Made by a program: the position numbers and the translations under genes | Notes under the pieces: generated by a model | What the model saw: the letters and a program-made list of their open reading frames with translations, nothing else | The model's database searches: none | What the model was told of the DNA's origin: nothing | Part shown: positions 44,441 to 52,665 of the stretch, piece after piece | How positions within the stretch are numbered: the first letter of the stretch is position 1 | How the letters are laid out: each line of letters opens with the position of its first letter | Assembly: GCA_024222295.1 (NCBI GenBank) | Contig: JAAEPF010000017.1 | Span: 62,001-126,000, forward strand | Direction: 5' to 3' | Length of the DNA: 64,000 nt | DNA from: Actinomycetes bacterium | Lineage (GTDB): Bacteria; Actinomycetota; Acidimicrobiia; Acidimicrobiales; Microtrichaceae

Positions 44441-45040
44441 TCAGCGAGGCCGGTTGACCCCAGCCTCTGTGACCACGATGTCCAGGGGAACGTCCCATGG
44501 CCGCGCGTCGATCAGCGCCACCACCTGCACCTCGTAGGCAACACCCACCAACACGGGCCTGCCGGCCGCTGGTTCGGCAGCCGGCAGCCTTCCCAGCGCC
44601 CGGTCGTAGTAACCCGCACCGAAGCCGACCCGCGTGCCCGCCCTATCCACGGCCACGCACGGAACCAGGACCACGTCAAGGTCTTCCACGCCTACCGGTG
44701 GCCCCACCGGCTCCCCGATTCCGAACCGGTTCGGCCTCAGCTCGGCACCACGGGCCCAGGCGGCGAACTCCATGGTGGGTGAGCCACCCGGGTCGATTCT
44801 CGGCAGGCACAGGGCTTTGCCGTCGGTGCGAAGGGCACGCCACATGCCCGACAGGTCGACTTCGTCACCGGTGGCGGCGTAGGCGCCGACGATGTCGGCG
44901 CCTGCCACCTCCTCGAGCGCCCCGAGCGTGTTGGCGATGTGTCGGCTGTGCGCGGCCCGCACGGCGGCGTCGAGTGACCGCCGAGCGGAGAGGCCCTGGC
45001 GGCGTGCCACGTCCGGCGGGGTGGGTCGGTCTGCGCCCAT
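44441..45040 (-). CDS. 5-formyltetrahydrofolate cyclo-ligase
   Basis: 199 residues from ATG 45040, with TAGCTT 6 nt upstream. The enzyme converts 5-formyl-THF to 5,10-methenyl-THF with ATP, re-entering the folate pool used by FolD, MetF, PurN and PurH at the start of the window. Features: RRQGLSARRSLD at the N-terminus, CLPRIDPGGSPTMEF, FGIGEPVGP, LVPCVAVDRAGTRVGFGAGYYDR, and PWDVPLDIVVTEAGV at the end, all typical of the family. Converges with whiB and diverges from tatA. Confidence 0.92.
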   Translation of the reverse strand: MGADRPTPPDVARRQGLSARRSLDAAVRAAHSRHIANTLGALEEVAGADIVGAYAATGDEVDLSGMWRALRTDGKALCLPRIDPGGSPTMEFAAWARGAELRPNRFGIGEPVGPPVGVEDLDVVLVPCVAVDRAGTRVGFGAGYYDRALGRLPAAEPAAGRPVLVGVAYEVQVVALIDARPWDVPLDIVVTEAGVNRPR

Positions 45041-45046
45041 GCCCCG

Positions 45047-45052
45047 AAGCTA
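45047..45052 (-). promoter_or_regulatory. Leaderless -10 box of the cyclo-ligase gene
   Basis: TAGCTT on the minus strand, 6 nt before ATG 45040. Confidence 0.55.
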
Positions 45053-45101
45053 GGCGAACCACTCCGAGGGCTGTCGCTGCGGCAACCGTGCCCGACTCGG
45101 G

Positions 45102-45107
45102 TACGAT
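45102..45107 (+). promoter_or_regulatory. Leaderless -10 box of tatA
   Basis: TACGAT, 6 nt before ATG 45114. Confidence 0.6.
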
Positions 45108-45113
45108 GCAATC

Positions 45114-45305
45114 ATGTTCAGCGGTAACGAATGGCTGATCGTCGTGATCATCGCCCTGGTGCTCTTCGGTGGATCCCAGATACCGAAGCTCGCCAAGAAC
45201 CTGGGCCAGGCCCAGGGCGAGTTCAAGAAGGGTCTCACCGAAGGCAAGGACGAGACCGAGGACGACGAGTCAGCCGATTCAGAGGAGAATTCCTCCAAGA
45301 AGTGA
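45114..45305 (+). CDS. tatA: Twin-arginine translocase subunit TatA/E
   Basis: 63-residue protein: a short N-terminus, one membrane helix (EWLIVVIIALVLFGGSQIPKLAKNLGQ) with the invariant FG motif before an amphipathic helix, then an acidic Glu/Asp/Ser-rich tail. It forms the pore-like assembly of the Tat pathway for folded proteins. tatC is not in the window. Leaderless start at ATG 45114. Confidence 0.93.
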   Translation: MFSGNEWLIVVIIALVLFGGSQIPKLAKNLGQAQGEFKKGLTEGKDETEDDESADSEENSSKK

Positions 45306-45390
45306 TTCTCGCGGGGGACCCTGCGAACGGGTCTGAATTGCGCGCCCAGCCGGACATGCGGCTCGTTGGCGCTGGCCGCTCGGGCAGGGC

Positions 45391-45696
45391 TCAGACGCCC
45401 TGGGTTGCCAGACCCTCGTCTTCGGCCGTGTCGTCGCAACGAAGGCCGGCCTTGGTGGCTTCCTTCGCCCGTGCCTTGATGATGCGGCGGCGCTGACGCT
45501 CCGAGGTGCCGCCCCACACGCCGTGGTCGATCCGGTTAGCGATCGCGTACTCGAGGCAGGTCACGGCCACGGGGCAGTCCTCGCACAACCGCTTGGCCAC
45601 TTCGACGCCTACGCCGTCTGAGGGGAAGAACATGGCTGGTGCCGAAGAGGCACAATTGCCGGCGGCCATCCACTTCGTCTCCGTGCTTGTCTCCAT
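45391..45696 (-). CDS. Second WhiB-family regulator
   Basis: 101 residues from ATG 45696. Cysteines Cys15, Cys38, Cys41 and Cys47 (NCASS, LCEDCPVAVTC) bind the [4Fe-4S] cluster. The WhiB turn is HGVWGGTSERQRRRIIKARAKEA. It differs from the other WhiB of this window in its short N-terminus and acidic C-terminal tail, so they are paralogues of separate subfamilies. It is divergent from htrA across a 204-nt gap with repeated elements. Confidence 0.92.
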   Translation of the reverse strand: METSTETKWMAAGNCASSAPAMFFPSDGVGVEVAKRLCEDCPVAVTCLEYAIANRIDHGVWGGTSERQRRRIIKARAKEATKAGLRCDDTAEDEGLATQGV

Positions 45697-45711
45697 ACGC
45701 CAAGTACGACG

Positions 45712-45798
45712 GTCTGTAGACTCCGTTTGTTCCCCGGTGTCCTGATCTTGACGACAGTCTGAGCTTTCCTACAGACGTTCTTTACCCAGAGTCCTGAT
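45712..45798. promoter_or_regulatory. Repeated elements between the second whiB and htrA
   Basis: GTCTGTAG (45712-45719) and its exact reverse complement CTACAGAC (45769-45776) lie 49 nt apart. GTCCTGAT occurs twice in direct orientation (45739-45746, 45791-45798). The interval is A/T-richer than the surroundings. They could be binding sites for a regulator of either gene; this is inference. Confidence 0.4.
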
Positions 45799-45900
45799 TC
45801 GCCTACTAAACGCGCAAATATCGCACTGCTCTGAGAACACTCACTGGTTCGAGCCCGGGTGACGTGGGCAAGCGAACGGCTAGCGCGCATACTCGGCTTC

Positions 45901-47349
45901 ATGCACGAAGACGACCAGATCGGGGCCCCGCAAAGCGTCGGAGGCCACCCGGGTTCCTCCCAGCCGCCGACCCCCCGACCGCACCAGCCGCCGGTTGCAC
46001 CGCCCACGTCGACCCCACTCACCCCACCTGTTTCGCCAGGTGCGGGCGGAGGCGAAACCCCCTCCTCGCCCCCGCCCGCGCCGGCTTGGCAGCCCCCTGG
46101 CGGATGGACCCCGCCGGCAGCCGAGCCCACGTCACGTCCCGTGACCGCACCCATCCCCCCGGTCGGTGGCGCAGTCCCGCCACAGGGGCCACCCCCTGCC
46201 GATGCGCCACCCTTCCCCGCACCCGGTCCCATGGGTCCGTCGGGTGCGCCCCATCCCGGCAACCAGCGCTCCGGCGGTGGCATCAAGGCTGCGCTCATCG
46301 GAGGCCTCGTCGGAGCCATCGTGGCCGGAGGAATCACCGCTGCCGCCATGACCATCCGCGACGACGAGGCTCCGCTCAACGTCGCGGCGCCCGCCTCGTT
46401 GCCCGATCGCGAGTCCAGCACGATCGTGGGCGATGACCTCGACATTCGCGCCGTGCTCGACAAGGTGCGCCCTTCGGTGGTGTCGATCCACACGGGCTCC
46501 CGCCAGGGTGAGGCTGCCGGCTCCGGCATCGTGCTTAGCGAGGGAGGCCTCGTGCTGACCAACGCACACGTTGTCGAAGGGGCCAATCGCATCGAGGTCG
46601 ACTTCTCCGATGGCCAGAGCGTCGAAGCACGTCTTATCGGCGCCGCACCGAAGTCCGACGTGGCACTCATCCAGGCCAGCGGGCTCGACGGCGCAGCGGT
46701 GCCGGCCGAGCTCGGATCATCCGGTGACCTGCTGGTTGGCGACGACGTCGTGGCAATCGGCAACGCGCTCAACCTCGGCGCCGAGCCCAGCGTGACCACC
46801 GGCATCGTGTCGCAGACCGGCCGCTCGATCGTTGCCCCCGACGGCACCGTGCTGGATGACCTGATCCAGACCGACGCCGCGATCAACCCTGGCAACTCCG
46901 GCGGTCCGCTCGTCAACGCGCAGGGGCAGGTTGTCGGCGTTAACACTGCCATCCTCGCCGATGCGCAGAGCATCGGCTTCGCCCTCGAGATCGACTCCAT
47001 CCGCGAGCTGATCGGGGATCTCCAGGACGGCAAGGACGCCGAAAAAGAGCGCGCCGTGCTCGGCGTCGCCACTCTCGACGTCGCACGGATCGACAACGAC
47101 GTGGCAGACCGATTCTCGGTGACCGCCACCTCCGGGGCGTTCATCCAGGACATCACCTCGGGTTCCGGCGCAGACGCGGCAGGCCTTCAGGCAGGCGACG
47201 TGATCATCGAGGTCGACGGCCGCAAGATCCGCAATTCCGAAGACGTGGGCCAGGAAGTCCGCTCGAAGGAAGCGGGCGAGTCCATCACGATCCTCATCGA
47301 ACGCACCGGCGAACAACAGTCGGTCACCGCCACTCTCGGCTCGGGCTGA
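45901..47349 (+). CDS. HtrA/DegP-type membrane-anchored serine protease with PDZ domain
   Basis: 482 residues from ATG 45901 (CATACT 7 nt upstream). A cytosolic Pro-rich region of about 120 residues precedes one membrane helix (GGIKAALIGGLVGAIVAGGITAAAM). The extracytoplasmic protease domain has catalytic His223 (TNAHVV), Asp253 (KSDVALIQ) and Ser333 (GNSGGPL). The C-terminal PDZ domain (about 385-475) contains GADAAGLQAGDVIIEVDG. This is the usual actinobacterial HtrA layout for envelope quality control. Confidence 0.94.
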   Translation: MHEDDQIGAPQSVGGHPGSSQPPTPRPHQPPVAPPTSTPLTPPVSPGAGGGETPSSPPPAPAWQPPGGWTPPAAEPTSRPVTAPIPPVGGAVPPQGPPPADAPPFPAPGPMGPSGAPHPGNQRSGGGIKAALIGGLVGAIVAGGITAAAMTIRDDEAPLNVAAPASLPDRESSTIVGDDLDIRAVLDKVRPSVVSIHTGSRQGEAAGSGIVLSEGGLVLTNAHVVEGANRIEVDFSDGQSVEARLIGAAPKSDVALIQASGLDGAAVPAELGSSGDLLVGDDVVAIGNALNLGAEPSVTTGIVSQTGRSIVAPDGTVLDDLIQTDAAINPGNSGGPLVNAQGQVVGVNTAILADAQSIGFALEIDSIRELIGDLQDGKDAEKERAVLGVATLDVARIDNDVADRFSVTATSGAFIQDITSGSGADAAGLQAGDVIIEVDGRKIRNSEDVGQEVRSKEAGESITILIERTGEQQSVTATLGSG

Positions 47350-47402
47350 CTGGCGGCACCAGAACGTTTCGGAGGATCCGTCGCAACCTCCGGACCGTCG
47401 GC

Positions 47403-47433
47403 GGGCCACCTCCACCTTGCGTGGGGGTGGCCC
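47403..47433 (+). terminator. Hairpin terminator after htrA
   Basis: GGGCCACCTCCAC (47403-47415) pairs with GTGGGGGTGGCCC (47421-47433) over 13 positions including one T-G pair; loop CTTGC. It starts about 54 nt after the stop. Confidence 0.7.
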
Positions 47434-47495
47434 TCGTCGCTTCGGGCCGCCCACGCCACGAGCCGGTCGGGTGAGGCCATCGCGGCGGGTTCGTC

Positions 47496-47501
47496 TATCC
47501 T
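47496..47501 (+). promoter_or_regulatory. Leaderless -10 box of the 95-aa protein gene
   Basis: TATCCT, 7 nt before ATG 47509. Confidence 0.5.
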
Positions 47502-47508
47502 CGCTCAT

Positions 47509-47796
47509 ATGTCGGAGCACACAACCGTGGACGAAGAGGGCGAGGAAGAACTGCCCCCGATCGCCACAGCACGGATCACCTATACAGGCCCAACGGCCCC
47601 TCACTGGGAGATCACCTCCGATGACGGCGACCCGGAGCTGATCGATGCGTTCCGTACCCGGGTCATGGCGCGACTCATGTTGTTGCCGCCCCATGACCCG
47701 CAGTTCCGGCGCAATCGCGACCGCGTAGACCGCGACGGCCAGGGCGAGCGCATCGAGGTGGTCTGGGAGACCGGCATGGAGGACCACTCCCGCTGA
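47509..47796 (+). CDS. Small hypothetical protein
   Basis: 95 residues, soluble and charged, with no signal or membrane helix. The acidic N-terminus (EEGEEELPP) leads to a stretch RITYTGPTAPHWEITSDDGDP and an Arg-rich helix AFRTRVMARLMLLPPHDPQFRRNRDR. I do not recognise a family. Its own leaderless-type -10 and the preceding terminator mark it as a separate unit. ppk follows 59 nt later with its own -10. Confidence 0.65.
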   Translation: MSEHTTVDEEGEEELPPIATARITYTGPTAPHWEITSDDGDPELIDAFRTRVMARLMLLPPHDPQFRRNRDRVDRDGQGERIEVVWETGMEDHSR

Positions 47797-47843
47797 GTTC
47801 GTCCGGGTCGGTTCCGTTAGCCCGCGACCTGCCGGTGAGTTCG

Positions 47844-47849
47844 TAGAAT
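47844..47849 (+). promoter_or_regulatory. Leaderless -10 box of ppk
   Basis: TAGAAT, the best match to TATAAT among these boxes, 6 nt before ATG 47856. No PHO-like GTTCACC box was seen near it. Confidence 0.6.
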
Positions 47850-47855
47850 GGACTC

Positions 47856-49958
47856 ATGGCCGACTCCGCGGAGACCGACGCTGACGACCCACAACAGCGC
47901 TACCTCAACCGCGAGCTGTCGTGGCTCGACTTCAATGGCCGCGTTCTGGCGCTCGCCGATGATCCCGCCACACCGCTGCTGGAGCGGGTGAAGTTCCTCG
48001 CGATCTTCAGCGCCAATCTCGATGAGTTCTTCCAGGTCCGCGTGGCCGGCCTGAAGGACCAGATCGCTGCAGGTGTGCGCAGCCGCACCCCTGATGGCCG
48101 CACCGCCGGCGAGCAGCTGGCACTCATAACCGACCGCGCTGCCGAGCTGAGTGCCCGGGCCGACGCGATCTTCCTCGGACCGGTGTGTGGCCAGCTCGCC
48201 GAGGCCGGTGTGCGGTTCTCCACATGGGCACAGCTGGACGACGACGACCGCGAATGGCTGGCCGACGAGTTCGACCGCCGCATCTTCCCGGTGCTCACGC
48301 CCCTCGCCGTCGACCCGGGTCATCCGTTCCCGTACATCTCCAGCCTGTCGCTCAACCTGGGTGTGATCGTGCGCGATCCGGTCACCGAGGAGCGGCGCTT
48401 CGCGCGGGTGAAGGTGCCACCGTTGCTGCCGCGTTTCGTGGTGATGCCTGATGGTGAGCGCTTCGTGCCGGTCGAGCAGGTGATCGCCGCCCACACAGCC
48501 GAGCTGTTCCCCGGCATGGAGGTCGAGGACAGCGTGGCGTTCAGGGTCACCAGAAACGCCGACCTCACCGTCGAGGAAGAGGAGGCCGACGACCTTCTCG
48601 AGGCCATCGAGCTGGAGTTGCGCCGCCGCCGGTTCGGCAAGGCCGTGCGGCTGGAGGTCGAGGACGACATCTCATCGGAATCACTCGACCTGATCCGCGA
48701 CGAGCTGGAGCTCGACGAAGCGGACGTCTTTGCACACGAGGCTCCCATCAGCCTCGATGGCCTCTGGTCGGTCTACGCACTCGACCGTGACGACCTGAAG
48801 TACAACGACTTCCAGCCGGTCACCCAGCGCCGCCTGCATCCCGACGAAGACGACGCCGAACGCAACATCTTCACCGTGGTGTCCGAGGGTGACGTGTTGG
48901 TCCACCACCCCTACGACAGCTTCGCCAGCTCTGTCGAGGAGTTCATCCGCCAGGCCGCGCGCGATCCCCACGTGCTCACGATCAAGCTCACCCTCTACCG
49001 CACATCCGGCGACTCGCCGATCATCGCGGCGCTCATCAACGCGGCTGAGCGCGGCAAGCAGGTGGTTGCGCTCGTGGAGCTCAAGGCCCGATTCGACGAG
49101 GAGAACAACATCGAGTGGGCGCGCCGCCTGGAGCGCTCGGGCGTGCATGTGGTCTACGGCCTGGTCGGGCTCAAGACCCACACCAAGACCTGCCTGATCG
49201 TGCGCGAGGAAGGCGATGGCGTCGGCCGCTACTGCCATGTCGGTACCGGCAACTACAACTCCAAGACGGCCAGGCTCTACGAGGACTTCGGGCTGCTCAC
49301 CGGGGATCCTGCGTTCGGCTCCGACCTCACTCAGCTGTTCAACTATCTCACCGGCTACGCCCGCGACGTGGAGTACGAGAAGCTCCTGGTGGCTCCGCAC
49401 ACGCTGCGGCCGAGGATCGTGGAGCTGATCCGCCGCGAGCGCGAAGCGCCCAAGGGCACCGGCCACGTGGTGATGAAGATGAACAGCCTCGTGGATGCGG
49501 ACATGATCGACGAGCTGTACGCGGCGTCGGGCGACGGGGTGCGCGTCGACCTCGTCGTGCGCGGCATCTGCTGCCTGCGCCCCGGCGTGCCCGGCCTGTC
49601 GGACAACATCACGGTGCGCAGCATCGTGGGCCGCTACCTCGAGCACTCTCGTGTCTACCGGTTCGCCAACGGCGGGGGTACGGCCAAGCCGGTGCACTAC
49701 ATCGGGTCTGCCGACCTGATGCCCCGCAACCTCGACCGGCGGGTCGAGGCGGTAGTGCCGATCGAGGACCCTGCGCTCCAGGAGCAGCTCGACCAGGTGC
49801 TGGGCGTGGCGCTCGCCGACGACCAGCTGGCGTGGACCCAGCGAGACGACGCATGGCGCAAGGTCCCCCGCCGCGGCGAAGGTGATGGCGTCGGCGTGGA
49901 GGCGCATCTGCAACTGGAAGAGGACGCGCGCAAGCGCTCCGAGGTGGAGATGCGGTGA
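47856..49958 (+). CDS. ppk: Polyphosphate kinase 1
   Basis: 700 residues, normal length. It polymerises the gamma-phosphate of ATP into polyphosphate reversibly. N-terminal helical domain RYLNRELSWLDFNGRVL and LERVKFLAIFSANLDEFFQVRV; head domain; catalytic phospholipase-D-like domains with HHPYDSFASSVEEFI, LKARFDEENNIEWARRLE, the autophosphorylated His in VGLKTHTKTCLIVREE, GTGNYNSKTARLYEDFGLLT, and the second motif near IGSADLMPRNLDRRVE. It overlaps the Nudix gene by 4 nt (GTGA). It is the first gene of a run of phosphate-related genes that includes the pst operon. Confidence 0.97.
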   Translation: MADSAETDADDPQQRYLNRELSWLDFNGRVLALADDPATPLLERVKFLAIFSANLDEFFQVRVAGLKDQIAAGVRSRTPDGRTAGEQLALITDRAAELSARADAIFLGPVCGQLAEAGVRFSTWAQLDDDDREWLADEFDRRIFPVLTPLAVDPGHPFPYISSLSLNLGVIVRDPVTEERRFARVKVPPLLPRFVVMPDGERFVPVEQVIAAHTAELFPGMEVEDSVAFRVTRNADLTVEEEEADDLLEAIELELRRRRFGKAVRLEVEDDISSESLDLIRDELELDEADVFAHEAPISLDGLWSVYALDRDDLKYNDFQPVTQRRLHPDEDDAERNIFTVVSEGDVLVHHPYDSFASSVEEFIRQAARDPHVLTIKLTLYRTSGDSPIIAALINAAERGKQVVALVELKARFDEENNIEWARRLERSGVHVVYGLVGLKTHTKTCLIVREEGDGVGRYCHVGTGNYNSKTARLYEDFGLLTGDPAFGSDLTQLFNYLTGYARDVEYEKLLVAPHTLRPRIVELIRREREAPKGTGHVVMKMNSLVDADMIDELYAASGDGVRVDLVVRGICCLRPGVPGLSDNITVRSIVGRYLEHSRVYRFANGGGTAKPVHYIGSADLMPRNLDRRVEAVVPIEDPALQEQLDQVLGVALADDQLAWTQRDDAWRKVPRRGEGDGVGVEAHLQLEEDARKRSEVEMR

Positions 49959-50386
49959 GCCGCTCCGGTGTGATCAAGGCCGCCGGCGGCGTCGTGTGGC
50001 GCCCGCGCACCGACGGTGTGGAGGTGCTGGTGGTGCACCGCGACCGCTACGACGACTGGACGCTTCCCAAGGGCAAGCTCGACAAGGGCGAGAAGCACAA
50101 GCAGGCCGCGCTGCGAGAGGTGCGCGAGGAGACCGGCGTGAAGTGCGAGCTCGGCCCCAAGCTGACCCGCATTACCTACAGCACGCCGTTGGGCGACAAG
50201 GCGGTCAAGTGGTGGGCCATGCAGCCGGTCGGTGACTCGGACGAGCTCGGCCCCGATGACCCGGGCGAGATCTCCGCGGTCGAGTGGCTTCCCTTCGAGG
50301 CGGCGTGGGAACGGGTGACCTACCGGGCAGACCGCGACGTGCTGGCAGCGTTCGCACAACGGGTCCTCGGCTACCAGCGCGCCTGA
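49955..50386 (+). CDS. Nudix hydrolase, MutT1-like
   Basis: 143 residues from GTG 49955. Nudix box GKLDKGEKHKQAALREVREETG (about 37-58) fits GX5EX7REUXEEXGU, with strand WTLPKGKL before it. Adjacent ppk-mutT1 is also the arrangement in mycobacteria, where MutT1 hydrolyses 8-oxo-(d)GTP or diadenosine polyphosphates. Here the histidine-phosphatase domain of mycobacterial MutT1 is missing, so only the Nudix half is present. Translationally coupled to ppk by a 4-nt overlap. Confidence 0.88.
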   Translation: MSRSGVIKAAGGVVWRPRTDGVEVLVVHRDRYDDWTLPKGKLDKGEKHKQAALREVREETGVKCELGPKLTRITYSTPLGDKAVKWWAMQPVGDSDELGPDDPGEISAVEWLPFEAAWERVTYRADRDVLAAFAQRVLGYQRA

Positions 50387-50435
50387 GGCTCAGGAGCCGC
50401 AGGGCTGTCGGGCGCCCTCTGTAGGTTCCGGCGCT

Positions 50436-50453
50436 GTTCACCCTGCGTTCACC
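50436..50453 (+). promoter_or_regulatory. PHO-box-like tandem repeat upstream of pstS
   Basis: GTTCACC occurs at 50436-50442 and again at 50447-50453, exactly 11 bp apart in the same orientation. Streptomyces PhoP boxes are built from 11-bp direct repeats with a conserved GTTCACC. A probable -10 (TAGCTT, 50485-50490) follows, and pstS begins 55 nt after it. The likely binder is the RegX3/PhoP-type regulator encoded at 57330-58079. Binding is inferred. Confidence 0.75.
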
Positions 50454-50484
50454 TCGCTGTGGTTCGAGCTTCAATCGGCTTTCC

Positions 50485-50490
50485 TAGCTT
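50485..50490 (+). promoter_or_regulatory. Probable -10 box of the pst operon
   Basis: TAGCTT, 32 nt after the second GTTCACC. It predicts a leader of about 50 nt carrying the strong AAGGAGAG site before TTG 50546. Confidence 0.5.
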
Positions 50491-50545
50491 GCGGTTCGTC
50501 GGCGGAATCCCCCCGCAGCGAACGACCGAACCAAGGAGAGATCCT

Positions 50546-51550
50546 TTGAAGCTCACCCGCTCCGGCCGCTTGGCCAAGTTCATGGCAATTCCGGCTGCCG
50601 CAATGCTCATCGCAGGTGCCTGCAGCAGCGATGACGACTCCGGAGGAGGAACCGGGGGCGTTCTCGTCATCTCGGGTTCCTCGACCGTGGAGCCGATCAG
50701 CACCGACGTGGCCGAGAAGTTCAGCGAGGCGAACCCCGAGGTCGAAATCTCGGTCGACGGTCCCGGCACCGGAGACGGCTTCGAGTTGTTCTGCAACGGC
50801 GAGACCGACATCAACGATGCATCCTCGAAGATCAAGGACGAGCAGATCGAGGCTTGCGAGGCCAACGGCATCGAGTTCATCGAGCTGCGCATCGGCAACG
50901 ACGGCATCGCGACCATGACAAGCGAGGCCAACGAGGCCGTCTCCTGCCTGGCCGTCGGCGACATCTACGGCCTGGTCGGCCCGGAGTCCCAGGGCTTCGA
51001 GACCTGGGATGCAGCCGATGACCTCGCAACCGAGGTGGGCGGCAACGGCGGTCTCCCGGATGCCGAATTGTCGATCACCGGCCCCGGTGAGGAATCCGGC
51101 ACCTACGCCAGCTTCGTCGAGCTCGCGCTGGAGGACATTGCCGAGGAACGTGGCGAGCCTGCACAGACCCGTCCCGACTACCAGGCCTCCCCTGACGACA
51201 ACGTGATCATCCAGGGCATCCAGGGCTCGGACACCAGCTTCGGCTGGGTCGGCTTCGCCTTCGCCCGTAACGCCGAGGGAGTCAAGGTGCTCGAGGTCGA
51301 CGAGGGTGACGGCTGCGTCGCCCCCACCGACGAGTCCATCGCCGACAACACCTACCCCCTCAGCCGACCGCTGTTCATCTACGTGAACAAGGCCAAGGCC
51401 GAGTCCAACCAGGCACTGGCCGACTTCGTCGACTACTACCTCACCGACTCGATCAAGTCGGTGTCCGACGTCGGCTACGTCGATCTGTCCAGCGAGTCCC
51501 TGACCGAAACCCAGGAGCGGTGGAACAGCCGCACCACGGGCGCAGCCTGA
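50546..51550 (+). CDS. pstS: Phosphate-binding lipoprotein PstS
   Basis: 334 residues from TTG 50546, chosen because AAGGAGAG lies 5 nt before it; ATG 50582 would also leave a signal peptide. The signal ends in lipobox IAGAC, then a Ser/Asp/Gly linker. The phosphate-binding protein shows VISGSSTVEPISTDVAEKF, VDGPGTGDGFELFCNGETDINDASSKI, GPGEESGTYASFVEL and SRPLFIYVNKAKA. It delivers phosphate to PstCA in the membrane. It follows the GTTCACC repeats, so phosphate-starvation induction is expected. A large hairpin follows before pstC. Confidence 0.95.
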   Translation: MKLTRSGRLAKFMAIPAAAMLIAGACSSDDDSGGGTGGVLVISGSSTVEPISTDVAEKFSEANPEVEISVDGPGTGDGFELFCNGETDINDASSKIKDEQIEACEANGIEFIELRIGNDGIATMTSEANEAVSCLAVGDIYGLVGPESQGFETWDAADDLATEVGGNGGLPDAELSITGPGEESGTYASFVELALEDIAEERGEPAQTRPDYQASPDDNVIIQGIQGSDTSFGWVGFAFARNAEGVKVLEVDEGDGCVAPTDESIADNTYPLSRPLFIYVNKAKAESNQALADFVDYYLTDSIKSVSDVGYVDLSSESLTETQERWNSRTTGAA

Positions 51551-51574
51551 GTCACCTGTATCCAGCCACTGACT

Positions 51575-51620
51575 CTCCGGTAATGTCGGGGCGGGCCGAG
51601 AGCCCGCCCCGACTCCGGAG
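51575..51620 (+). other. Intercistronic stem-loop between pstS and pstC
   Basis: GTCGGGGCGGG (51585-51595) pairs perfectly with 51603-51613 (loop CCGAGAG). A flanking CTCCGG/CCGGAG stem (51575-51580 with 51615-51620) extends the structure. Such hairpins after pstS commonly reduce downstream read-through or stabilise the upstream mRNA, giving more PstS than PstCAB. There is no T-run, so partial termination or a processing barrier is inferred. Confidence 0.75.
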
Positions 51621-51701
51621 CGTCATCGACCGTTCCGACCCCCTCGACCAAGCCGCCGGGCACCTCCCCGAAACCGCCCGGCCCCCAGCTTTGGGAGCAC
51701 C

Positions 51702-52646
51702 ATGTCCGACCTAGGCCTGCGTGAGCACAAACGCCTCACGGTGAGCGACCTCGTCGGCGACAAGAAGCGGACCCGGGCCGAGAACACGGCCCGCCGCATC
51801 CTCCTCGCGGCGGCGCTCACCTCCGTGGTGATCAGCGCCGCGATCATCCTTTCCCTCGCAGGCGAGGCCTGGACCTTCATCTCCCAGGTGGAGCTTTCCG
51901 CGCTGTGGAGCGACGGCTGGTTCCCACGCCGCGGTATGTACGACCTGCGCACGATCATCGTGGGATCGCTGCTGGTGACCGTCGTGGCGATGTTGGTGGC
52001 GGTGCCACTCGGTCTCGGCGCCGCCATCTACCTGTCCGAGTACGCCCCCCCACGGGTGCGCAAGATCCTCAAGCCCACGATCGAGATCCTCGCCGGCATC
52101 CCGTCAGTGGTTCTCGGCTTCTTCGCCCTGTCGTTCATCTCGCCCGAACTCGTGCAACGGATCTTCGCCTCGGCCGACTTCTTCTCGATGGCGGCCGCCG
52201 GCATCGCGGTGGGCATCCTCGTGATCCCGCTCGTGGCCACGATCTCCGAGGACGCGATGCGTTCGGTGCCCAACTCGCTCCGCGAAGCCTCCTACGGGGT
52301 GGGCGCCCGAAAGATCACGACCACCGTGAAGGTTGTCATCCCTGCTGCGGTGTCCGGGCTCGTGGCGGCGTTCATCGTGGCGGTGTCACGAGCCATCGGC
52401 GAGACGATGGTGGTGTTCCTGGCTGCGGGTGCAACCGGCGGTTCCCTGTTCACCGTGGACGTGCTCGGCCCGGGCCAGACCATGACGGCGGCCATGGCCT
52501 CCCAGGCGGCCGGCACGGACCAGGTCAAGGGTGAGGCCCTCACGTTCCAGAGCCTGTTCTTCGTCGGAATGCTGTTGTTCCTGTTCACCCTTGGCCTCAA
52601 CCTGGCCGCGGACCGGTTCGTGCGCAAGGTGCGCCACGCCTACTGA
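51702..52646 (+). CDS. pstC: Phosphate ABC transporter permease PstC
   Basis: 314 residues, six membrane helices. The first is ILLAAALTSVVISAAIILSLA. The large core of the permease domain is LRTIIVGSLLVTVVAMLVAVPLGLGAAIYLSEYAPP, then EILAGIPSVVLGFFAL and the ABC-permease coupling loop LREASYGVGARKITTTVKVVIPAAVSGL. GETMVVFLAAGATGG follows. ATG 51702 has GGGAG upstream. It forms the channel with PstA, fed by PstS and driven by PstB. Confidence 0.95.
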   Translation: MSDLGLREHKRLTVSDLVGDKKRTRAENTARRILLAAALTSVVISAAIILSLAGEAWTFISQVELSALWSDGWFPRRGMYDLRTIIVGSLLVTVVAMLVAVPLGLGAAIYLSEYAPPRVRKILKPTIEILAGIPSVVLGFFALSFISPELVQRIFASADFFSMAAAGIAVGILVIPLVATISEDAMRSVPNSLREASYGVGARKITTTVKVVIPAAVSGLVAAFIVAVSRAIGETMVVFLAAGATGGSLFTVDVLGPGQTMTAAMASQAAGTDQVKGEALTFQSLFFVGMLLFLFTLGLNLAADRFVRKVRHAY

Positions 52647-52665
52647 CTGAGGACCCAGACCAGCG

